A DNA stretch of 64,000 bases from Notospermus geniculatus (GCA_002633025.1 NMRB01001051.1:27897-91896); one strand, 5' to 3'; positions 10,488 through 24,800 are shown, counted from the stretch's first letter. Notes: generated by a model from the letters alone, not told the origin. A program made the numbers and translations.

Positions 10488-11891
10488 ATTTGAAGATATT
10501 ATTGAGTGTGAGTTCAAATGATTCCATCCTTCTGTTCGGGGGCAATTTTTCTTGAGAATGTGAAGCTTTTTTTCTGCTTCATGTATGGTAGTTGCTGCAT
10601 CAGTAAATCAGTATGCTTCAATTTATTAAAATCCTTGCACTGCACAATGTGAAGGTTATTCTCAAGATTTGTAACAGATAGGCGTGGTATAGAAGTTGAC
10701 GATAAGTTCATCAGGACTTTATTATTATGTGATCAAGAGTTATCAACGTAAACTGGTGTGAACTCTTGAATTATTCCATATGGGTGTCTTCCCTTATACA
10801 ACATACACACAGATACTGTGATTATCTGCTCTTGAACTTCATGAAAGTGTCACCCTTCAGCCAAATGAACTTCGTTGAGTACGAGTACACTTGAACAGAT
10901 AAGACAAGACAAGTGTTAAGACAGATTGTCCTTTTGCAGGGCGTCTATTACGCATGTAAACTACATGTATACACAAATGATGCAAGTATAAATAACTCTG
11001 AAGTCTCAAAAACGCAGGTAAATCTGATGATACGCTGATAGAGAAAGTGTGGAAGTCCCATCTGTATACTCAGTCTCCATTATGCCAGTATAGGACCCGG
11101 CTGACGCAGGTATCAAGATATTGGAAGTCGTGCGTCGGCCAAATTTTCTTCAACTTGCCGAATCCTTGCTAGCAAAGCTGAAAATAGAACTGGGGATTCC
11201 CTTTGCCCATGACAATCGCACACTCCTGGCTCGCACGCAGTACCGGTCATACACCGGTAGCAGCAAACGAAGGGAAGATTTGACCCCAGTAAAATATAAC
11301 AAGAAGTCATGGTCCCAAAAACAAATTGCTGGAAGTCCAAAGACCCCAGCATCGTCCCAAATTGACTTCCATAAAAAAATTGTGGAAGTCATGACCCAGA
11401 TAGGGAAAAAGTTAATGAAAGCCCTGCAATTTGTATTTTTTGTGGAAAGAAAGGAATGTCCTCTCAAATATACTATCCACTATCAGAGATGTTGTGATGG
11501 AATACCAAAAGGACTAGGCTTTCTGTGTTACATATGCATTGTTTATTAATATTATTTGGGGATTGACCCACCAAATATTACTTGTATTACTTTATTGCCA
11601 TATTTTGGGTAGACAAAAAGATTGTCCTGTGGCAGCCAAGGACGATTATGTTGCTGATTAGCCAATTATTATGAACTTAATGAACCAATTATTTTGTGCC
11701 ATTCAGGCTGTTTGATGCTCTCTGTTTGGAGATGTTTATTTTCAGTCATCATTTTCTGTGGAAACACCCCATAAAGATAAAGGGAGAGAATGCAGACAAT
11801 TAATTTTACATGTAGGGCCTACATTCTCCAACAGTATTTATAGAAATGCTTCCAGAGGAAGGTATTGATGTGGTTCTTTCAGAGAAATCTC
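10488..11891. other. Non-coding stretch, one unrecognised open frame
   Basis: A 142-codon frame at 11121-11549 (+) has no recognisable domain, starts at TTG rather than ATG, and is overlapped by antisense frames of similar length. It is not supported as a gene. No inverted repeats were recognised. Confidence 0.35.
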
Positions 11892-12615
11892 TTAAAGAGG
11901 AACTGACCCCTTCAAATATAACGTCTATTTTTGCTGTAACAAATGGGTTTGACACCACTCTATGGCTGGCAAAAATTTGGTGAAAAAATCTCAGCTCATT
12001 TTCAAACTACACACAAAAGTGTATTTCTCAGAATTCAAATTTCCCGCTCAATTAGTGATGTCATTCCTAGAACCATTTCTATAGTCATCCATTGTAAAAT
12101 GTACCAAATCTATATCCTAGAGAGCCTGTCAAACACACTTTCTGATTCAAAGTGTTGATTTAGGAGGAAAAGTCCAAAGTAAACACTAACTGTCTCAGGA
12201 AGGGTATTATTATTCAACAAACTGTCGTGATTGACTAAGATATCGAAATCTCTAAATATGGTATTTTCAATTATTTCTGAATTTTCACCTGAATTTCAGG
12301 TGTAAAGATCCCCACATGGCTGACTTATTGATTCTTAATTACGGCAACGTGGTTGACATTAGAAATATATTCTGTCCAGCTGTCTTAGATACAGATATAG
12401 CACATTTTGCATTGGTCACTACATTGTAATGGTTCTCTGAATGACATCACTAATTGAGCGGGAAATTTGAAATCGAAAATTACATTTTGGTGTTTATTTC
12501 CGAAATGGGTGGAGATTTTCGAATCAAACTGTTGTGAGTCCTGAAGTGATATCATAAGGCATTTGGAGGTGAAGGTAGCCCAGTTTGGCTGGCAAAGTGG
12601 TCAGTTCCCCTTTAA
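11892..12615. mobile_element. TTAA-flanked element, AGRGGAACTGACC ends
   Basis: TTAA at 11892-11895 and 12612-12615 flanks inverted ends AGAGGAACTGACC and AGGGGAACTGACC. Matching continues inward: AAATTTCCCGCTCAATTAGT near 12037 is repeated in complement near 12450. There is no transposase. The TTAA target suggests a piggyBac or Kolobok derivative. Confidence 0.75.
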
Positions 12616-12641
12616 AAATGTATCATGAGCAATACCATACA

Positions 12642-14141
12642 ACAGGGTGACCCAGAAAAAAGTATCAAACAAGCCTGGTGGCGACAGGGCTCACTAAGTG
12701 GAGGGTTGTGAATAGGAGTGACAGAAAATAGATGGACAATTCGCATCGACTGTCTTTTAAAAAAAATATCGACTGTAATAGGTTGTATCAGTAGGCCTAT
12801 TTATAATTATCAGAGTCATCATGATCCACATGTCTAAAATTGTATTTTCTGAGGAAGTTGGATTTGACGGTTAACGATTAATAAAAAGACCAGGTTTATT
12901 TATTGAGCCACTCGATGAATAAGCACTACTTTCGGTCTTATTTGTCAAGCTGCTCGATGAGGAGTACGTGGATTCAGTGTTATTTATCGAGCTACATTTG
13001 TAGCTTGACAAGCAGGCTTAAAATTCAGTATTGTTCGTCGAGCTGGCAAATAATGATGCGCCGATTCTGTAGACGATTTTATCAGTGTCACCACTAATTA
13101 AAAGAAAAAATAATTAACCAGTTGTTCTAGGTAGAAATTTGGAAAGTCAACTTAATTTTCTAAGAAAAGGAAAAAAAGAAAAGGAAACAAAAATGAAAAA
13201 AATATCATGACCACACGGGAATCGAACCCTCGACCTCATGGGTGTAGTCCCCACATCTTTGCAATGTGCCAATCAACACACTGAAGAGAGTGTTAGAGTA
13301 TTTATCACCTGGTTCCGGAAATACTTGAAGCTCGATTTTGCGTACTGTTTAGCAAGCTGGGCTTGATAAATAGTCACTTCGTAATAAAAATGGATTCTAG
13401 TCAAGAAACTACCCCCTCCAAACACACTCATCAATAAAGCAACAGACCCTTTATCGCAGGATATTCAAAATTTGTTTGCCGCTGGTCAACATGCTAGTAG
13501 TAACAATCCACTATTATATACACATCATCGCCAAATAAACGTGACCTACTTTCACCGCACGCAAGCTCCATGTAGCGTAATCCGTGCATACACGATTGAA
13601 GTAAAACAAGCGACCAGGTATGGTTCGGCTAGTCTTGCTTTCTGGGAAAAAATCCGTCGATTCGGCCTCTATTGTCTCTACAACGACGTTATGGTAAAAT
13701 CAAACGCACTGACAAACAAAAACTAATGACCACTTGAATATTTTTCGAGCCAAGTTCCGTACACAATTCTACCCAATTAACTCACTCTCGTGCAAATCAG
13801 ATTCGGCCCATTTTCGTCCTCCACAGACCCAACTCATTTCTCATTGCCAGGAAGGAAATCCAGCCGCACGCACGATACGCCTCCGCTCTTTCAGCCCCAA
13901 AAAACCCTAATATCTCAAAAACTATGCAACGTATCAAAATTTCGTTGACCTCAGACAAAACTACATACAATTCACCGTATATATATACCACGATCAATAA
14001 CATTGGACAAAACATGACTCCACAATCGCACGGAAACGAAAAATCTGACACGAAAATAAGGGTCACTTAGTGAGCCAACAGTAGGTAGCTGAAACAGTAG
14101 GATGCTGATATGCAAGGGACATTTTTTCTGAGACACCCTGT
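12642..14141. mobile_element. Putative 1.5-kb element, ACAGGGTG ends
   Basis: The left end ACAGGGTGACCCAGAAAAAA is matched by the complement of ACAGGGTGTCTCAGAAAAAA on the right, and about 50 bases inward both sides carry GGCTCACTAAGTG. The interior has no recognisable transposase. It holds repeated TATTTATCGAGC-like phrases and, on the minus strand near 13205-13300, a tRNA-like B box (GGTTCGATTCC). Probably a non-autonomous element with a tRNA-derived passenger. Confidence 0.55.
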
Positions 14142-15280
14142 AAAATAAGATATATTTGGGTCATTTAATTTTGGAGTCATCTTTGAGTTAATTGAATTTG
14201 TGAAAGTTGACATCAAATGATCATGATTTCTGTCTCTTTTAATATTTGCTGATTTCTGATGGAGGACATATGATGGGTGTCAAGTGAAGTGGCGAAAGTC
14301 AAGTAGTGTCAGAGTCTTGAGGACTATCCTAGTTGACCCAGACAAAATTCTTGGCATCATTATAGATAAAAGTTTGAATTGACAAGGGACAATAGATGTA
14401 TGTCATCAGAAAAAGGCCGCTTTTGTTTGCCAATCAGCCAGTGCTGATGGTTTGGGCTGAAATGTAGCCTAGAGGGTTCATGCAAGGTCTTGGTTGGCGT
14501 TCATTGGTGATGTGGACTTAAGTATGGAAACAGTCTGGGAGGCGAGGTGGACACATTCTTCTAGTAACTGAAATTGACAAAATCTGCTTCATTGCCCAAT
14601 GGCCTATGGATCCATCCATGGATGTCATCAACCGTTCAACAATTGTAGGACTATAGGGCCTATGTTTTTTACATGTCTTTTGAAAGGATGTTACATGCCG
14701 CAATGTGATTTCAGCATGAGACTTCGAATTAGTGATCACTGATTATCACTTCTGATACAACTGTACGTACATATGAAATGTACATAATTCTCTTCAGATA
14801 AACTATTTATGCTCTAGTTCCATTTCTTATCCAGTTTATCATAATCATGTCAAATTTCCTCCTGAAACAACCTAAATGGCATACAATTAAGATATAATCG
14901 AGTCAGTGCTCTGCATTTAAAACTAGACACGAAAAAATGGGATGTTTATGCTTCTATTCTTAGAGTGCTTAGGGGGGAATGGGATACCTGTTGTTGCAAA
15001 TTCAAATTTTTGATGCTAAAGATATGTGGCGATGCGCAAACATGATGATTTGTCAATCATTGTAATCTAGTTTGAACTGGGAAGATGGGGGAGAGATTGG
15101 GCAGGCTCATCGGGACATCTATAGTGTGTGGGCTGTCTACTTTCAAATTAAAAGAGTACCACTCTGGGTATTCTATGCTTACCTTGCTTTTCTGACATTT
15201 TAACCCTTCCAATTGTCTTTCATGCTAAGATAGAATGCATCAATTTCTAACTGGCCATTTGATTTTTTTTTTCATTTCAG
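14142..15280. other. Upstream flank or intron of the FRAS1-type gene, nothing recognised
   Basis: The first exon found downstream starts inside a VWC module, so at least one 5' exon with the signal peptide must lie here or further upstream. I could not identify it, nor any promoter. Confidence 0.4.
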
Positions 15281-18200
15281 AACAAGACCCTCTGGAAACC
15301 TAACCCATGCTCCGTATGTTCATGCCAGAGCCCAGTCACTGTTTGTCAGCGGATTCATTGCAGCATCCAGAACTGTGACTTTGCTTCGGTAAGTGCAATG
15401 ATGATGCAAGCCCAACAGGGATGTATCCATCCAATAGAGGGCCAATAGAATCTTGACCATGTTGACTCTCAATATAGCTCTAATCACACCCCTTTTGATG
15501 CAGATATACCTAACATGGTTTATGCCAGAAGGGGGCAAGGGGGGCAGGAGTCCCCCCTTTCATGATCCACCCATAATTGCAGAGCAGTATCTTTAAGTTG
15601 CCCTTATTTTCATTCAAGAGATACAACAGTCGAACAAAGACCTGTATACAGGAAGTTTTAACTCTGAAATGCTTGGAAAACGCATCTCGGGGCTTCTGGA
15701 AAAAAATTTCTGGGACGGCCCCAAGACCCCCCACTTCAGCCAGAGGCACCTGGATTGTGCCCCCCCCTAAATATTTTTTCTGGCGGAAACCCTGCCTAAT
15801 GTCCAATTTTGTGTCTGCTTCCATTCCAGGGTGAATATATGAGAATACCACCAAACAAATGTTGTCCAGAGTGTTCCGATGGGGGTCAATCATGCTTGTA
15901 TCATAACCAGGTGATTTCTGTAAGTATTGGGAATCATGCACCTTTTACATTTCATGAAAAAATTGCGACTGTTTTGTTGGTGGGTCTGACATCTTGAAGG
16001 TCAGTTCTCACAAAAATTTTGTTAATAGGCCTACTCTGATTTCTTTCTTCAGCACAACACCAAATGGCATCCCAAACCATGTCAGACGTGTCTCTGCTCT
16101 GGTGGTATTGTGACCTGCCAGCAGGATGACTGTCCTGGGCTGATCTGTCCAAGTGGCTCCTTCATACAGCAATCACCAAACGAGTGTTGTCCACGGTGTA
16201 TTCCAGTGGGACGTAAGTAAATGATACAGTTGAGAAATAGAACTATTTTATGAGACAATCGATGATGTGGATGTAGGAATACACTCCGCATCTACCCAGT
16301 TACAAATACAGTACATTGCACAATTGACCTCCCTTCCATGCCACGCACCATCCGCGTACCACATGCAGCGTTGTGCACGTACTGTCGTTGTATCTTCCGC
16401 GGACATCGCGCACCGTCATATGGAAGGCACACGCTGAAGACGTAATGTCATTTGCCCGTGGTGTGCGGATGTCACGCAGAAGAGACGCGTGACGCACCCG
16501 TACCATACATGTACGCAGTGAACTGAAGCGTATCTTCCACGTCATGTACGCAGTTAAAGGTAGGTCAATTGTGCAACGTACTGTATGCCACTCCCACGGC
16601 ACCACGGCCTGGCAAAGTTTTCTGATTCCAGATAGCTGATGTAGGATTACCCAGCTTGGTCCTAGGACAACATACATGTAATCAGAGAAGAGCATATGTC
16701 TTTGATGTCAGTCTTCAAAGGTTTTTGTCTGTTCAGCTGAAGTCAATGAGGAACCCGCGTGCCGTTTATCCCGACAGGTCGGCGCAGTGATCGATGAGAC
16801 CGAACCGACGTCATTGACGTCGTTTTATGTGCTGACGTTGCGTCATGAAAAAATCTGCTGTACATTTTTCTACAGGAAAAAATGAGATAAAGACATTGCC
16901 GTTATCGCCATCCTACCTCTTTATTTTAAGGAAAAAAGCAAAGGAATTTTTAGAAATTTTCATCCGCGACAAGATGGTGTAAATTTTAATGTCATGCGAC
17001 CGAAAAAATATGGTTTATTTCACGCCAGAAGTTAATGGAAATGACTGGAAATCACGTTGAAAAAAGAAACTTCGGTCTCATCGATCGCAGCGCCACGTCG
17101 TGACGTTAGTTCGTCCGGTTCCTCACAGGTGAAATATTGCTTGCCCCATCTCCATTGGAAAACTTTGATGAACATTTCAGATACCTGTCAGCATGAAGGA
17201 GTAGAACACTTGGATGGCTCACAGTGGGACATCATGCCATGTGTCAAGTGTCGCTGTCGCAATGGTCATGTAACATGTTACACGAAGGAATGTCCGCCAA
17301 CTGATTGTCCAACGGTAAGTTACAATGGATGCACAGAAGTGACACCAAAGAATAAAGTTAAAGTGCAGGCGGCTGGTACATACTTCACTTAATTCTTACT
17401 AACTGACCACATTTCTCACATTTTCAGAGTTTGATCGAGTATCCCGTGCATGGAGAGTGCTGCCCAAAGTGTCGCAAACAGGAATGCATTGTCAATGGAG
17501 TGCATTATGATGTAAGTGTACACTCCCATGGAAAAAATGCCATGCTATCCATATTAATGATTTTACACCCCAGGTAACAAAAGACCTGGCAAGTGTGACT
17601 TCTTGGTGAGGAAAGTTTCTTATAAGAAATATATCATCATGATAGCTAGATCCGGTGTAAAAATCGAGATTGCATGCAACGTGCAAAGCCATCTGATTGT
17701 CCACCATTGCCTCTGTTGACTGTTTTAACTCTTTCTCCTCAGGATCAAGAACAGTGGCAGGAGTCTCCATGCCGTGCTTGCATCTGTATTGGTGGACAGG
17801 TAAAATGTTCAGCCAAACGGTGTGATCCAGTTAAGTGTGCTGAGGGTGAACGGGAGACAATACCGTCGGGGGAGTGCTGTCCAAGATGTGTTGGAATCAA
17901 AGGTCAGTATTGGCAAGAATTCAGAAATGATCGAAATAATTTACATGTAATTCGTCTGAACGTTTTATGAAATGTTAGCTTTCAGTGGTAAACTCATTCA
18001 ATATCTTCAATTTTTCAGCTGTTTGCGCCCATGGAGGTGAAATCCATTACAGCGGTGATGTTTGGAACACATCTCGGTGTGAATACTGCCAATGTATTGA
18101 AGGCAGCGTCAATTGTTACACAGCAGTTTGTGATCGGATTGTGTGTAACAAGGTATGTGCGATTCTATTCAAAATGCCTGAAGACCTCACTGAGATACCG

Positions 18201-18814
18201 GTACCATACTTTGAAAACGTATTTTATGTGAGATCAGATTGATGGCTGGACCAGTGATTCTTTAAGAGTGAAAAAGAGAATCTCTGATTTGCTTCATAGA
18301 GGAGTGTTTTCAATGCATTCCTGTTTCATTCACTGCGTTGGTCAGGTACAGTCATCAATGTCATCCCTTTTGTTCTCTCAGGGTCAAGTCGAGAGGGTGT
18401 TCCCGGGTAGCTGTTGTCCCGTATGTGTTCCGGTCCCTGTATGTATTGATGGTGCTCAAACTCATCAGGTAAGTGCCATTGAATTCTAACAATTCTTGTC
18501 AGTCTTGTTTAGCCAACTGCACTTGTGCTGAAGATGATGTAGAGAATGCTTTGAGGAATGACAGAGATCACTGGAAAATTCCTGTTGAACTTTTTGACAT
18601 GTCATTCTGTCATGTTTTTAGTAGTGTTGGTAGATATGTTTCATTCATTCTTTCTTTAATCATCTTCAGAATGGCACCATTTGGATGCCCACACCTTGTC
18701 AGGTGTGTGAATGTCACGTGGGTGATATCGTCTGCTATGCAAAGCCATGTTTAGTTTGTGCCAAAAACACTGCCGTCTCAGCTGCAGCGGACTGCTGTCA
18801 GCACTGCTATACAG
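15281..18814 (+). CDS. FRAS1: FRAS1-type gene: VWC-module exons
   Basis: Exons: 15281-15388, 15830-15919, 16053-16212, 17181-17314, 17428-17511, 17743-17902, 18019-18152, 18382-18468, 18670-18814. They encode six von Willebrand factor C modules, the first lacking its start. Each shows the CxxCxC centre (for example CSVCSC, CQTCLC, CVKCRC, CRACIC, CEYCQC, CQVCEC) and most close with the CCPxC signature (CCPEC, CCPRC, CCPKC, CCPRC, CCPVC; the last is CCQHC). VWC modules are cysteine-rich and extracellular, and often bind growth factors or matrix. Exon lengths 160-134-84 then 160-134-87 repeat with the same phases, pointing to duplication of a two-module unit. The last exon is phase 1 and joins directly to a CSPG-region exon. 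Confidence 0.9.
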
Positions 18815-21800
18815 GTGAGTGCTGAAGAACAACCACTATTCTGCCTAAAATCCAGTCCTTTCTATATTGTATAAAGGGTTGAAATTGTTAAAGCGAATCG
18901 ACAGTCGTTTTGTAAACAGAAGGATGATGTTTGTAAACATTGCCCTCACAGCCAATCAGAATGCAGGAAATGAGTGTTTGTAAACAAAGATTCGTCCCCG
19001 TTTGCATTCATTTTTTTTGGCTGACACATCACTTTAAACACCTATGACTGCATGTTTCTTATTCCTTTTGCAGATTACATTGACCCAGGAGGGAAGGTAC
19101 TGCCCAACTCTCCTTTAGCTAATATGACAATACAGTTAATTAGGAACGATATATTACATGTAACTCAGGGAGAAAATTGTACTATCTCATCAAGTAATGG
19201 CCTATCAATAAAAGCTGATGAATTCTTGAAGATTCATATTCTGTCTGGTGAGTAGATAGATACAGGTTCTATGCTGCAGTTTTGTGCTGTGAGAACTGAT
19301 ATGATGAAATGGCTTGTGGTTACATTGAGTTTCAGTTTTTTATGTACCGGTAATTATTTGTGCAGTGGAAATGCACTAATCCAATGAAGTTACACTCATG
19401 CGAAAAGTATTGGAAACAGAATTAAAACACCTGAGCGAAAGGCAAGAAATGGCCTGAATGTCTCAGGCCACCTTTAGTTTTTTCTTGCAGGTGAATCTAA
19501 CGAATCGTAAACTATTAAAAACTTGTGGATTGTTTACCTCCAGTTTAATCAGTTTCAAATTTTGCATATCAGCATAACTGATCATGAAAAAGAAACCAGT
19601 GCAAAGTTTTTTATTATCGATGTTGTTGTTGACTACCAGATGGCACTGTCTGGACATGTGCTATCATGACCTTGGTTAGTCTGGCTGTAAAATGAAGGAA
19701 AAATGATGTATACCTACATGGTTCATCCAAAATCTTCTGGGGTGGCACGTCAGACGCATGTCTACCAACTCCTATTGTTGTGGTTGGAGCCATGTGTAGA
19801 TGGCGACGCTAAAGCCAGAATGACATGGCTTTATTACCGGCGTAGAATACTTCCGTTGAAGCAAATTTAGCTGTAAAATGCTTGACGTATTCCTCTTCAG
19901 GGCCCAAATATGGCCGAATTCAGAATGGAAACCATGACATCCAGTCATTCCGTATCATGGATCTCGACTTAAGACAGTTAAAGTACGTCCATGATGGCAG
20001 CAAAACGAAGACGGATATCGTCCTGTTCCAGGCTCACGATGGTTGGCAAACTCTCACGATACCGCTGATGATTGAAATCGAGGAAAAACAGAGTAAAATT
20101 CCCGTCCTTGTAAACAATCAGGTCTTTAATGTGGATATAAGACAAAGAAAGAAAATAAAGCCATCCGATCTGTGGGCACGCTCAAAGACGAGACCTGATG
20201 GAGACCTTATCATAACTCTGACTCCTTTTGCTAATAATCCATTGCATGGTAAGTACCAGAAATATCCAGAAAAATCTTGTTGGGGATGACATTTCTTGCA
20301 ATGAAATGGTTCGTCGTCTGCTGGTGTCCTGTACCACACTTGAGATGAATGCCTTCTGCTCCACCCTGGGAAAAAAGTTGACGTTAAGTTTGGGTTTATA
20401 GTCTGATATCAACAACAGTAGAGGTGTCATCCAACTTTACACTTTAACCCCAGTCTATCCTGAAACCTTTCAGTAGAACTCAGATGAGCTGCTCATTCAG
20501 CGCTACAATCTGAGCATTTCCGACCAGTACCCANTTGCAGGTGAATCTAACGAATCGTAAACTATTAAAAACTTGTGGATTGTTTACCTCCAGTTTAATC
20601 AGTTTCAAATTTTGCATATCAGCATAACTGATCATGAAAAAGAAACCAGTGCAAAGTTTTTTATTATCGATGTTGTTGTTGACTACCAGATGGCACTGTC
20701 TGGACATGTGCTATCATGACCTTGGTTAGTCTGGCTGTAAAATGAAGGAAAAATGATGTATACCTACATGGTTCATCCAAAATCTTCTGGGGTGGCACGT
20801 CAGACGCATGTCTACCAACTCCTATTGTTGTGGTTGGAGCCATGTGTAGATGGCGACGCTAAAGCCAGAATGACATGGCTTTATTACCGGCGTAGAATAC
20901 TTCCGTTGAAGCAAATTTAGCTGTAAAATGCTTGACGTATTCCTCTTCAGGGCCCAAATATGGCCGAATTCAGAATGGAAACCATGACATCCAGTCATTC
21001 CGTATCATGGATCTCGACTTAAGACAGTTAAAGTACGTCCATGATGGCAGCAAGACGAAGACGGATATCGTCCTGTTCCAGGCTCACGATGGTTGGCAAA
21101 CTCTCACGATACCGCTGATGATTCAGATCGAGGAAAAACAGAGTAAAATTCCCGTCCTTGTAAACAATCAGGTCTTTAATGTGGATATCAGAAAAAGAAA
21201 GAAAATAAAGCCATCGGATCTGTGGGCACGCTCAAAGACGAGGCCTGATGGAGACCTTATCATAACTCTGACTCCTTTTGCTAATAATCCATTGCATGGT
21301 AAGTACCAGAAATATCCAGAAATATCTTATAGGGGATGCCATTTCTTGCAATGAAGTGGTTCGTTGTCTGCTAGCGTCCTGTACCACACGTGAGATGAAT
21401 GGTTTCTGCTCCAGCTTGGAAGCTGCTTCATTAAGAGTTAAGCCTAGTTCATACTTCGACGCACGACCATCGCGGGCAACCGACGCGCAATCTTGCGTTC
21501 GGCGCAAACCCCGTCACGTGATTTGATCGGCGTCTGATTGCAAGACTGTAATTACTTGAGTCATTTCATAACGCGTCCCGTCGCTGAAGTACACTACGCT
21601 GGACTATGAATCAACTCTGCAAAGTCGGCGTCGAATTTTGATTGCGCGTCGGTCGCCGATGGTCGTGCGTCAAAGTATGAACTAGGCTTACATGTTGCCT
21701 TTCCATCTACGTTTTATAATGTCACTGTCATATCATTTGTAGGTAAGATATTAATGATCGTCCAAAAGCCTGGAGGGAAGCTCTTTCATGGTTGGAAGGA

Positions 21801-24800
21801 TGAAGGAGACGGGACCATGTCAGCAGAGATGCCAAGGTTTCGTCAGAGCAGCATCAAAGATGGTTACATCTGGTATCAGCATAATGGTGGACAGGACCTG
21901 GAAGACTCATTTACTTTTGAGGTAACCCTCGGTTTTACTGAAAAAAATAAAAAAATAACAGGAATGGATACATGTATTGGAATGTGTGTGTTTGTAAGAC
22001 AATGGGGATGTAAGCTATTAATTCTGCATATGATTGTCTTTTATTTATAATGATTTTGTTCCTTATTTGCAGGTTTCTGACAACTTAGACCCTCCAAATG
22101 TCTTGCGTGATCAGACATTTAGCATTGTCATAAAAAACAAGCCACAGAGAGATGCTGCTGCCTCTATACCTGCGCTTGCTCCTGGAATCAATTTAGCCAT
22201 GACTGTAAGCATTACATTTACATCCCTAGGCTCCACCGACCCATCAGACCCCTGTAAAACCCATTTTACAGGGGTCGAGATAAGAGCGCTGAGATGTTGA
22301 TTAGGCCCAATCCTATTGTTTTCCTTCTCTGCCTAATTTATAGTAAAATGGAAAAGAGGTCTGTGCATTGTCTAATTGTTTTCCAGTTGAACTGAAAATG
22401 CTTTGTTATATCAAAAAACACAAGTTTTCAAATCCGATGAATTATATTTCCTCTATCTTTTGAAAAATCGTGTTGGAGTGCATTTCGAACTTGAAACTGA
22501 TGATTTACAATTTGTGCAGTGTGGAAACATTTACTGAAACATGGGGATACCATTATTTAGGTTCAAACATGTTGTGAAAGCATTCTCTCTTCTATGTGAT
22601 GTAACGCAATGCGTTTCCAAATACAGGTCTTAGAAAATCAACTTGTGCCAATCACAAACTCAGATTTGGCTTTCATTGACCACGACACGACTGATGAAGA
22701 GTTACGTTATAGTATAGTGGAACCTCTGGGTCATGCCGAGGGGACGATAGAACACATCGACAGGCCACTTACAACAGTCTACAGATTCTCTCAAGATGAT
22801 ATCAATAAGTACAAGATCATCTACAGACCACCGAAGGAGGAAATCGGCCCTGTTGAGAAAAAAGTCCAGTTTAAATTTGTTGGTGAGTACCGGTAGATTG
22901 TTGCATCTGAGGAGTGATAGTTGTTGTGAAGTACATGTATCTGTATTTTGTGACCCTCCACAGCAAAACCAGTCACATGTCGCTCAGAAGGTGAGCCACA
23001 GTGAAACTACATGTAAGATGACACCAGAAGAGAATTGAAGAAATAGATTATTTCAGATTTCATAACAGGCAGACAATATTGAAAGTGACAAACATTTGGT
23101 CTCAACCTCCCAAACTGAGAGCGACATGCGACTAGTTTTTCTATGGAGGGTCACATTTGGAACATTACGCGAACTGCACTGGTGCAGTGGTAAGTAAAGC
23201 CAGACTGAATCGCCAGGAACTGCTGAATTCTACAGTCACTTTCAATGTGATCTCATGCGTGTTTTGAGGTTCTTTGTGGATAATTTTGATTCTTCATTCA
23301 GGCCCGTACATGTATGAACCAAGCGAAGATTATCTTGAACTCAGGTTGATCCACAACTTTTCCATTGTCACATCATGCCCTGGCAAACCTGAACAATTGA
23401 AAAGTCGTGGCTCAACCTGAGTTCAAGATAATCTTCGTTTGGTGCGTACGGCCCTCAGAGTTGAAAACATTTTTTTGATCCCTTGATTTTTCCAGTGATG
23501 GACGGAGAAACAGGTGAATCACTACCTGAGCAGACATTCACCATTACGCTCCAACCGGTTGATAACCGGCCTCCTGTGCCGGTGAATCCAAACCCAGTCC
23601 TTCAGGTACCGCAGAGGTCCATGGTGCCAATCACCAGCGCCCTGCGAGTGACAGATCCAGACACTGGCACAGAAGATATCATGTTCTCATTACAAGATCC
23701 TCCAAGTCATGGCTTCCTTCTTAAGTTGATAGATGGTATGCAGGCCGAGCTGAGGAAAGGTGAGTGAATTGCTCTGATTGATTGACCGTATTCAAAAAAA
23801 TTAATAACGATCATTGATGGAACCAAAAATTTACGATTAGTAAAATCAAGATTCCACAACATACATACCGTTATGTTGATAAAATTTGTTACTTTTTAAT
23901 GGATCTTAACAAAAGATCTTCAGTTCTGTCTCATGGAAGAGCTGCTTTGGGACTTACCGGTACACAGGGTGTTATGGAGAGGGGCAGAACTTAGGAAATT
24001 TCGGCGGTTCTTGTGCTCATCATTTTGCTCTTTACAGATGATGCATTTACATTTAACGAAGTTTTAAAAGATGCCTTTTTCTATGAGCACTCGAGTAAGA
24101 AGAGCACATCATTGGATTCGTTTACCGTTGTCATAACGGATGGTAAACACAACGTCCCTTTGACTGTTACCATTGAAGTCCTTCGTGTTGATGAGGCTGC
24201 TCCGTTTATCCTGCCAGAGGCTTCAATGTCGATTACTTTACCAGAAGGTGAGTCGGTTTCTGTTGAAAAATCAGTACATGTACCTACTCTAAGTCAGTAC
24301 TACTCAGTACCGTACTACTCCAAGTATCACTCCTCAGGGGAAAAGAGCCAAACGGAGATTGAATAATATGATTTAATAATGACATGTGTCTTCTTTATTT
24401 TAGGTGGCTTTGCTGCCATTGGACGTGAGCACTTGTCATTTGGTGATGCAGATGTCCCTGACGACCAAATCCAGATCAGGCTCGGAGTAAGCCCAGTTCA
24501 TGGTCGACTCAGCTACAGGGATAGGCTGACATATCTTGCGGCAGGCGATGTCTTCACACAGGCAAATATTAACAGTGGTTACCTCAGGTATGTAGAGCCG
24601 ATTGCTTCCCTCACATTTCTCCTTGAGAAGACCATAATCAGAGAAATTTTGGTCTCACATTTTCCTTTTTTAGAAGGAAAATGCTTTATTTTTAAACTGA
24701 ATTTGCGATTCAGTTTCATTCAATGCGGACAATTTTCATTCCAGGTATGAGGCAGAGCAAGAGATAGGAAGCCAGACATTGACTGATATTCTCTACCTCA

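Noticed and set aside
11121-11549. 142-codon frame of unknown content
   Set aside because: No ATG at the given start, no domain, antisense frames of equal length, no splice context.
13205-13300. tRNA gene on the minus strand
   Set aside because: Only a B-box-like sequence is clear; no cloverleaf could be drawn.
15510-15941. Minus-strand 143-codon frame over the VWC region
   Set aside because: Runs through a GC-homopolymer element and antisense to a real exon (15830-15919).
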